A stretch of 64,000 nucleotides of DNA from MWBF01 sp040772005 (GTDB lineage Bacteria > Chloroflexota > Anaerolineae > CG2-30-64-16). Below, piece after piece: positions 44,852 through 50,917 of this stretch; the first letter of the stretch is position 1; every line of letters starts with the position of its first letter. The position numbers were made by a program, and so were the translations under genes. The notes beneath the pieces are model-generated. The model saw nothing but the letters and a program-made list of their open reading frames with translations, had not been told where the DNA came from and did no database searches. The stretch covers positions 124,001 to 188,000 of the forward strand of contig JAXGYZ010000008.1 in assembly GCA_040772005.1 (NCBI GenBank). The letters are read 5' to 3'.

Positions 44852-46548
44852 CGCGTCAACTCTACCTTGAGCCGTGCCTTGACATCGTTATCCACGTAGA
44901 GGGAGCCATGTCCCTGCCGCACCGGGTGGATTTCAGCGTCGGGCAGGATGGCGCTGTGTTCGGGAATGCGATTATCGCCGCCCGGTTGTGCGCGGCTGTC
45001 GAACTGAGACCACCGGCCTTCGTTTGTGCGCGCCACCGAAATCTCGGTAATCGTTTCTAAGCCGTAACCGTAGATGCACACGGTCGGTACGCTTGAGGTT
45101 GTGCCCAGTTCTGACCTGAATTGCCGGGCCTGGCGGAGCAGGGGGATCTGGTCGTCCGCCAGCCAGATTTCGTCGGCCAGGAGGTCGATCCGCGTGCCGT
45201 TCTGGTCCATTGTGCAGGCGTAGGTGGGCAGAATCTGGTAGACCGAGGGGAACGTCTTGATGACATCGCGCAGGCGGTTGCCCATCAGGCCGAACGGCAG
45301 CAGGCTGAGGCCCCTGACCAACTCGGAGACAATAACCGGTGTGCCCTGATGTGGTCCGCCGACCAGCAGCGCCCTGCCGATCTTGTCTTTACCGCCCAGC
45401 CGTTCGATATAGTAGCGGCTGACCAGGGTGCCCAGGCTATGCGCGATGAGGGTGATCGGGGGCGTTATGTTCCAGGCTTCGATGGCCTCCGCGAGCCGCC
45501 GCGCCGACTCGCGCACATCCAGCCGCCAGTCGTAGGCGAACTCGAACAGGTCACGGCCGCGCGCATATCCCAGGGCTTCCTCCAGGAAGTCGCCGGCCCG
45601 GCTGTACTGCTCCTGCTCCAGGAAGTGGGGTACGATAACCACTTCGCCCACGATGCCGCGGGCTTCCAGATGGTCACGTTCCGGCAAGCTGAAGAGCTCC
45701 GGCTCGCTGAAGAGCAGGCGGACATTGGGCCAGATGCGCTCGTTGCCCAGCCATAGCTGTGAACCCATCAAGCCGGGCACGATGACGACCGGGGGGCGGC
45801 TTCGGTGAGTGCTGTGGATGGCAGCCGCATCAAGCAAGGTGAGATCGTCGGGCGCTGTCGCCTGCTTGAAGACGAGTTGGGCTGGCCCGATGCTGACCGT
45901 GTCACCGTTCTGCAGCAGATGTTCTGTGACTTTCCGGCCCGCGACATAGGTGCCGTTGGTGCTGTCCAGGTCGCGCAGCCAGAACCGGTCTCCGCGCCGC
46001 TCGATAGCGGCATGTTGGCGCGAAACCTGCGCGAGGTTGAGGGGAATATCGTTGTTCGCCTGGCGGCCGATGGTCAGGCGGTCTCCGAGAATCGGTGTCT
46101 CCCATGTGGACGCTCCGCCGCCAAGAGCCGGTGCGTGGATCGCCAGGCGAGCAACGCGCGTGTCACTGATCTGCACGGGCACGGTTGCCGCCGCCAACGT
46201 TGCCTCCAGATCGGCCGGCGTATCGATGACCGCCGGCGCCGCAGCGATCGACTCCGCGCCCAGGTGCAGCAAGCTATCGCCGATTCGTATCACATCGCCC
46301 GGCTGAACAGTCACAGATTCCTGGATGCGCTGCTCATTGAGCCAGGTGCCGTTGGCCGAGGCCAAGTCGGTCAACGTCCAGCCCTGGTCGCGCCAGGCCA
46401 ATCGCGCATGGGCGCGCGATGCCCTGGGATCGGCAAGGATGATATCGTTGGTCGCGCCGCGACCGAGGGTAATATCGGCCTCAGTAAGGAGCACGCTGCG
46501 TTCGGTGCCCAGCGCGTTCCCGATGGTCAGCGTGGCTGTGGGTTGCAT
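44848..46548 (-). CDS. FHA-FHA-LCAT-like alpha/beta-hydrolase fusion
   Basis: This 566-residue protein carries two FHA domains (about 24-95 with LGRGATNDI and SRAHA; about 145-220 with IGRQANNDI, SRQHA and STNGTYV) followed by a lecithin:cholesterol acyltransferase-like hydrolase (about 245-566). The nucleophile is Ser371 in IAHSLG, the oxyanion region is VPGLMGSQLWLG, and the likely catalytic histidine is His547 in GHGSL. FHA domains bind phospho-threonine, and the downstream coupled gene is a Ser/Thr kinase. A kinase-controlled lipase or acyltransferase is the natural reading. The substrate is unknown and the fusion is unusual. Confidence 0.88.
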   Translation of the reverse strand: MQPTATLTIGNALGTERSVLLTEADITLGRGATNDIILADPRASRAHARLAWRDQGWTLTDLASANGTWLNEQRIQESVTVQPGDVIRIGDSLLHLGAESIAAAPAVIDTPADLEATLAAATVPVQISDTRVARLAIHAPALGGGASTWETPILGDRLTIGRQANNDIPLNLAQVSRQHAAIERRGDRFWLRDLDSTNGTYVAGRKVTEHLLQNGDTVSIGPAQLVFKQATAPDDLTLLDAAAIHSTHRSRPPVVIVPGLMGSQLWLGNERIWPNVRLLFSEPELFSLPERDHLEARGIVGEVVIVPHFLEQEQYSRAGDFLEEALGYARGRDLFEFAYDWRLDVRESARRLAEAIEAWNITPPITLIAHSLGTLVSRYYIERLGGKDKIGRALLVGGPHQGTPVIVSELVRGLSLLPFGLMGNRLRDVIKTFPSVYQILPTYACTMDQNGTRIDLLADEIWLADDQIPLLRQARQFRSELGTTSSVPTVCIYGYGLETITEISVARTNEGRWSQFDSRAQPGGDNRIPEHSAILPDAEIHPVRQGHGSLYVDNDVKARLKVELTR

Positions 46549-46959
46549 GGGCAGTCTGCCTCCCCCAGTAGTGAATAGCCGGTGACCGTGAGCTGAAAAC
46601 CCCTTCCCGGGATGCAGCGAATATGGCGAAGTTGCTGGCTAAACTTATTGTATGCAACTTGTCCAACTGGGCAAGTCATAACTTGGGGTGGCCATCCCAA
46701 AAGGGCTAGGGCATCGAACTACCTGCCACGCTGATTATACTCCTTTCGGCCCCTTCTGTTGAATAAGATGCGCAGAGCTGATCAGGCCCTCGATCAGCGG
46801 ACTGAAGCCGCTGTCGAGAGAAGAGCTTACGGCGCGGTTCGTCTTGACGGCCCCTCAGCAATCCTGTGGTACGATGCAGCCTGGTTGCGGACGATGGGAA
46901 GTTCTTCCCTTCCGCGCCGTGGTTATACAGTTCGCAGTGTGATCCATAGGAGCTACCCA
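46549..46959. other. Divergent intergenic region, no gene
   Basis: The region separates the FHA-lipase gene (minus) and the SDR gene (plus). It contains a small palindrome at 46657-46676 (ACTTGTCC-AACT-GGGCAAGT). A possible minus-strand promoter, TTGCCC-N16-TACAAT, overlaps it. The plus-strand open frame from 46759 is not supported upstream of 46960. Confidence 0.5.
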
Positions 46960-47595
46960 ATGACAAAGGTTGCCTTGATCTGGGGCGTGGCGGGCGGCGT
47001 CGGACGTGCGCTCGGCAGCAAACTCAAGGAAGCTGGCTGGCAGGTCATCGGCATCAGCCGGCAGGGGGACGATTTGCCCGGCGTGGCTGATCATGTATTT
47101 GCCGCGGATGTGGCCGACCCGTTTGCAGTGCAGCGCGCGGTACTGGCGGCGGTGCAGGAAGCCGGAGAGGCGCAGTTGTTCATCTACGCGGCCGGCGACA
47201 TCAAGGCAGAGCGGGTCGAGACGATGACGCCGGCCACGTTTCGCCGCATCATGGATGCCAACCTGCTGGGTGCGTACAACGCAGTACACCACAGTCTGCC
47301 TCTGCTGGCTGCAGACGCGCCCCTGGTCTTTCTCGGTGCCGTGAGCGAGCGGATGCGACTGCCGGGGCTGAGTGCGTACGCGGCTGCCAAGGCCGGACTG
47401 GAGGCGTTCGCCGACGCGCTGCGCAAGGAAGAGCGGAAGCGCCAGGTCATCGTCGTGCGTCCGGGCGCGATGAACACCGGGTTCTGGCGGAAGGTGCCCT
47501 TCAAGATGCCAGGCAGTGCACTGGACCCCGAGATCGTGGCCGCGCAGATCATCGAAGCGGTCGACGCCGGACATCAGGGCGCACTGGATCTGTGA
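46960..47595 (+). CDS. Short-chain dehydrogenase/reductase
   Basis: This 211-residue SDR has the N-terminal nucleotide motif WGVAGGVGRALG and the catalytic YAAAKAGLEAF. The N-terminal motif has the SDR GxxGGxG pattern, with Asp present in HVFAADVAD. It is shorter than usual (about 240). ATG 46960 follows ATAGGAG, whereas the open frame upstream lacks a site. The substrate cannot be told from sequence. It precedes the CPBP protease gene in the same direction. Confidence 0.85.
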   Translation: MTKVALIWGVAGGVGRALGSKLKEAGWQVIGISRQGDDLPGVADHVFAADVADPFAVQRAVLAAVQEAGEAQLFIYAAGDIKAERVETMTPATFRRIMDANLLGAYNAVHHSLPLLAADAPLVFLGAVSERMRLPGLSAYAAAKAGLEAFADALRKEERKRQVIVVRPGAMNTGFWRKVPFKMPGSALDPEIVAAQIIEAVDAGHQGALDL

Positions 47596-47714
47596 GGCAT
47601 CCACGCTCGGCATTGGACCGATGTGACACAGCGCTTGCTGAAAGATGCTGGCGCAGGTGGGCAAAGCGGCCTCCAACATCGCCGCATTCATCATCAACTG
47701 AACGGAGGAAAGTC

Positions 47715-48548
47715 GTGAACACTGTGGCAAGCCAGACGCATCCGGCGGTAACCGGCAGAACGCGTTTCGGCAGGACTTTTTTGGTGCTCTTTGCGCTCGG
47801 ACTTCCCGGCATCCTATCGCTCATACCGACCATCGTCAGTCAGTTGGCTGCGTTGCCGCCGGAACTGGCCACCATGCCGGCGCCGGTGATGGCCGCGCTT
47901 TCCCTGATCAACCCCCTGATCCTGCTGGCGCTGGGCGTCGCAATTGGCACACTGCTGGCCCATCGGGTTGGCCTGCGCTCGCTGGTGGCGGAGAGGGTCC
48001 GGGCGGGAACGGCTATCTGGCCGGGACTGCGGCCTCATGTCCTCTGGGCCTTCGTTGCCGGGCTCATCTTTTCCGTCGTCGTGCGCGGCCTGGATGCGCT
48101 GATGAATCCCTTCGCGGGCACCGAGCTGGCCGGTCAGGCGACTGCGGGGACAAACATCTTTGCTCAGTTATTGCTTGGTCTTTTCTACGGCGGCATCGTG
48201 GAGGAGTTGCTGCTGCGCTGGGGCGTAATGACTCTGTTGGTGTGGCTGGCCTGGCGGTTGGGGCAGCGCGGGCAGGGCGCGCCCCGGTCCGCGCTGGTCT
48301 GGGCAGCCATCATCCTGGCGGCCGTGCTGTTTGGCCTTGGCCATCTGCCCGCGCTGGCCGGGATGGTCACATTGACGCCGCTCATCGTCTTCCGCACCGT
48401 GTTGCTGAATGCCTTGGGCGGGCTGCTATTCGGTTGGTTGTTCTGGCGGCGCAACCTGGAAACGGCCATGGTCGCCCACGCCGCCGGGCATGTGGGCTTC
48501 TTTGTGATCAACGTCGTTACTGCCCTCCTCAACCTGGCTGCGGGCTAA
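47715..48548 (+). CDS. CPBP-family intramembrane metalloprotease (CAAX-like)
   Basis: This 277-residue membrane protein has about seven hydrophobic helices and the CPBP/Abi motifs: EELLLRWG (Glu-Glu-x3-Arg) and GLGHLPALAG, followed by a later HAAGHVGFF. GTG 47715 follows GGAGG. CPBP members act as intramembrane proteases or as bacteriocin-immunity proteins. Which applies here is not shown, and no bacteriocin gene is nearby. Confidence 0.87.
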   Translation: MNTVASQTHPAVTGRTRFGRTFLVLFALGLPGILSLIPTIVSQLAALPPELATMPAPVMAALSLINPLILLALGVAIGTLLAHRVGLRSLVAERVRAGTAIWPGLRPHVLWAFVAGLIFSVVVRGLDALMNPFAGTELAGQATAGTNIFAQLLLGLFYGGIVEELLLRWGVMTLLVWLAWRLGQRGQGAPRSALVWAAIILAAVLFGLGHLPALAGMVTLTPLIVFRTVLLNALGGLLFGWLFWRRNLETAMVAHAAGHVGFFVINVVTALLNLAAG

Positions 48549-48721
48549 GCTGTGGTGAAGGATTCGCTCTCCAACTGGGCGAACGAGGGCAGACGCTGCG
48601 TTTTCATCCCTTCACGGGGCGCCAGGAGACCCAGGACCGCGGCCCGGTGACTGCCCGATGGCTGGTGGCCGAGGCGGGGCGCGAGGATATGCGCTTCGCC
48701 CTGGGCGCGGTCCAGCGCGGG

Positions 48722-48757
48722 CAAAACAAAAGTCCAGCATCATACGATGCTGGACTT
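48722..48757 (-). terminator. Rho-independent terminator of tRNA-Glu
   Basis: A perfect 11-bp stem (48730-48740 and 48747-48757, AAGTCCAGCAT) with a six-base loop is followed on the minus strand by TTTTGTTTT. It starts 13 bp after the tRNA 3' end. Confidence 0.85.
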
Positions 48758-48769
48758 GGCATAATGATA

Positions 48770-48842
48770 TGCCCCCAAGGGGATTCGAACCCCTGCACCA
48801 GGCTTGAAAGGCCTGTGTCCTGGTCCACTAGACGATGGGGGC
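48770..48842 (-). tRNA. tRNA-Glu (anticodon UUC)
   Basis: A 73-nt cloverleaf is readable on the minus strand. The acceptor stem is GCCCCCA/TGGGGGC, the anticodon stem CAGGC/GCCTG surrounds CTTTCAA with anticodon TTC, and the T-arm is GGGGTTCGAATCCCC. The discriminator base is A and no CCA end is encoded. A promoter lies upstream and a terminator downstream, so it is a single-gene transcript. Confidence 0.96.
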
Positions 48843-49154
48843 GGAGGTTTGCTCTGCAACGAGCAAATACGATTCTACCAGAGGCAGCCGCACCGGTCAA
48901 ATAGACCCCCCTGCGCTTCAAAGAATACCCCATGCAGGCCCGCATCAAGCTGTTCACCTGCTCACGGGTGCGTTTCACGTTGGGGGCGCGGCCAGCGCGG
49001 ATAAACGAATGCGCTGGCGCGCCACGAATACGCGAATCGTGTGCGCCGCGGCGGGATATTCGTGTATCTGTGCCCAGCGCCGCAGCGCCATTCGCGTATG
49101 CGCGATGGCCGCGTTCGCCCCCAGTATGAAACGCGCCCCCTGCTCACTCGTTCT
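48843..49154. other. Intergenic region between tRNA-Glu and SRP RNA, no gene
   Basis: The region holds the tRNA promoter and a stretch (about 48995-49130) rich in imperfect inverted copies of CGAATGCGCTGGCGC/GCGCCATTCGCG and ATTCGTGTATC/GAATACGCGAATC. Part of it (GCGGATAAACGAATGCG) resembles the palindrome inside the GT39-like gene at 52296-52349. No gene is visible. Confidence 0.55.
48872..48900 (-). promoter_or_regulatory. Promoter of tRNA-Glu
   Basis: On the minus strand TTGACC (48895-48900) and TAGAAT (48872-48877) are separated by 17 bases. The predicted start is about 20 bases before the tRNA. Confidence 0.72.
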
Positions 49155-49183
49155 TTGACACGCGGGTGCTTTCTGACTATAAT
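49155..49183 (+). promoter_or_regulatory. Perfect consensus promoter of SRP RNA
   Basis: TTGACA (49155-49160) and TATAAT (49178-49183) are separated by exactly 17 bases. The expected start, about 49190, coincides with the 5' strand of the terminal helix of the SRP RNA. Confidence 0.9.
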
Positions 49184-49188
49184 CACAT

Positions 49189-49461
49189 CTGGTCGTGCTA
49201 GACGGGGAACTAGCGGTGCCCTGTAACCCGCAATCCGCTATAGCGGGGTTGAATTCCTGGCCGAGGGCCTGCGGTCAGCGGGACTGCCTCTCAGGTGAGC
49301 GTTGATGGTTGGGTCCTGTGCGGCGGGAGCCTGTGAACCGGGTCAGGACCGGAAGGTAGCAGCCCTAAGCGGTCACTCTCGGGTGCCACGGGGTCGCCTG
49401 GCCTGAGCAAGCCTGCCTGTGTAAGCCGAGTGACGAGGTTCGGAGTCAGGTGCATGACCAG
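49189..49461 (+). ncRNA. ffs: Signal recognition particle RNA, long form with Alu-type domain
   Basis: The conserved S-domain motif GGTCAGGACCGGAAGGTAGC is at about 49340-49360 with the opposing GTTGGGTCCTGTGCGGCG strand. An Alu-type 5' domain is also present (GGTGCCCTGTAACCCGCAAT and CCGCTATAGCGGGG), as in the Bacillus scRNA. The ends pair: 49189-49198 (CTGGTCGTGC) with 49452-49461 (GCATGACCAG). This gives about 273 nt. The exact ends are inferred from this helix, the promoter and the terminator. Confidence 0.93.
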
Positions 49462-49469
49462 CAATCATG

Positions 49470-49496
49470 GGGGAGCCGCGAGGCTCCCCTTTTCTT
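49470..49496 (+). terminator. Rho-independent terminator of SRP RNA
   Basis: The stem GGGGAGCC/GGCTCCCC with a GCGA loop is followed by TTTTCTT. It lies 9 bp after the RNA's 3' end and 25 bp before the convergent hydrolase stop. Confidence 0.85.
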
Positions 49497-49514
49497 ATGC
49501 GCTCGTCGTTTCGG

Positions 49515-50894
49515 CTATCGCATTACGGCTGGCAGTCGGACGTGCTGCATGGCGAATTTCGCGGTCACGGCGGCGCGCAGTTGAGCGGCAACCTCCGGCT
49601 CCGCGGCAATCACGTTTTGCTGTTCGTAGGGCGATGCGGGGCCGAGCCGGTACAATTCGTCTGCGGCCTCATGCCCCACGTGCTGGATGAACTTGTAGTC
49701 CCCGCGGCGGATGGCGTGCAGCGTATCGCGCGGGGCCAGCCAGAAGGCCCAGGCGGTGGGATCGGTGACGCCGTCCACCTCGCTGAAGACATCGCGCGGT
49801 GCGGCGGTCGGTCCTCCGACCACTGCGCTCAGGCTGACCCCATCGAGGCCGGCCACCGGCGCGGCCCCGGCCCATTCCAGCAGCGTCGGCATGATGTCGA
49901 TGTTCTGGGCGGGCGCATCCACGGTCAGCCCCGCGGCCGTGATCCCCGGATAGCGCACCAACAAGGGGATGCGCACGACTTCCTCGTAGACGGAATTGCC
50001 GTGCGTCCACAGGCCGTGCTCCCCGAACATGTCGCCGTGGTCCGAGGTGACGACGACCGCCGCGTTGTCCAGCAGCCCGCGGCCCCTCAGAAATTCCAGC
50101 ATCTGCCCCAGCATGGCATCCCAATAGGCAATCTCGCCGTCATAGAGCGCAACCAGGTGCTCGATGTCGCGCGGGGTGGGCACGAGCGCACCCGAGACGA
50201 CCGGTTCGCCGTTCCGGTATGCGGCTGGGGTGAGCGCGCCGGTGTACGCGGCGTCGTAGCGCACATCGTACGGCGCGGGTGGGTGATACCAGGTATGGAC
50301 ATCGAAATAATAGAGGAACAGGAACAGGGGGCCGGTGCCTTGCCACGCCGCCAGCCACTGCTGTGCCAGTGCGTTCAATTGGGCGGCTTGCCCCTGCGCA
50401 TCGAGCGGCAGCAGGGCGAGTGAGTCATCGTAGACCGCAAACCCCCGCCCCAACCCCCGGTTCGCCCGGCTGAACGGCGCGCAGGTGAAGCCGGCGGTTG
50501 TATAGCCTGCGGTGGAGAGCCGTTCGGCCAGCGTCGGAACGCCGGTGGCCAGCGTCGTGTGATTCCAGTTCGCCGCGAGACGCACCGGCAGGCGGCCCGT
50601 CATCATGGCCGCGGTGGAGGGAAAGGTCCACGCGGCTGCGCTGGTCGCGTTGCGAAAGGTCGCGCCCGCGCCGGCCACCCACTGGTCCAGCTCAGGCGTC
50701 GTGTCCCGGTAATAGCCGTTCGCGCCGACATGGTCGTAGCGCAGCGCGTCGGTGACGATGAAGATGATGTGCGGACGGCTGTCGCGGGGCCGCCGGAGCC
50801 GGGGCGCGGCCCCCAGGTACGGCAGGGCCGCAGCCGCCCCGGCGCAGCCCTTGAGGAATTCCCGGCGGTTGAGTCTGGCATTCGCTGGCTTCAC
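49515..50894 (-). CDS. Sulfatase-fold (alkaline-phosphatase superfamily) hydrolase with Tat-like signal
   Basis: This 459-residue protein starts with a Tat-like signal (LNRREFLKGCAGAAAALPYL). The metal site is VTDALRYDHVG (Asp49) and SDHGDMFGEHGLW is present. The position of the formylglycine cysteine in true sulfatases (C-x-P-x-R) reads TFPST here, with Thr90. It may therefore be a phosphodiesterase or phosphotransferase-like member with a threonine nucleophile, rather than a sulfatase. GTG 50894 follows AGGAGG. It lies 23 bp after the GT39-like gene, suggesting work on a cell-surface glycan or lipid. Confidence 0.85.
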   Translation of the reverse strand: MKPANARLNRREFLKGCAGAAAALPYLGAAPRLRRPRDSRPHIIFIVTDALRYDHVGANGYYRDTTPELDQWVAGAGATFRNATSAAAWTFPSTAAMMTGRLPVRLAANWNHTTLATGVPTLAERLSTAGYTTAGFTCAPFSRANRGLGRGFAVYDDSLALLPLDAQGQAAQLNALAQQWLAAWQGTGPLFLFLYYFDVHTWYHPPAPYDVRYDAAYTGALTPAAYRNGEPVVSGALVPTPRDIEHLVALYDGEIAYWDAMLGQMLEFLRGRGLLDNAAVVVTSDHGDMFGEHGLWTHGNSVYEEVVRIPLLVRYPGITAAGLTVDAPAQNIDIMPTLLEWAGAAPVAGLDGVSLSAVVGGPTAAPRDVFSEVDGVTDPTAWAFWLAPRDTLHAIRRGDYKFIQHVGHEAADELYRLGPASPYEQQNVIAAEPEVAAQLRAAVTAKFAMQHVRLPAVMR

Positions 50895-50917
50895 CGACAC
50901 CTCCTGGTCGCGACCTG

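Noticed and set aside
48242..48904. 220-codon open frame running from the CPBP gene across the tRNA
   Set aside because: It overlaps the CPBP gene in another frame and continues antisense through tRNA-Glu. Only 48549-48735 is noted as a weak remnant.
49467..50423. 318-codon plus-strand open frame starting in the SRP terminator
   Set aside because: It is antisense to the sulfatase-fold gene and begins inside an RNA terminator hairpin.
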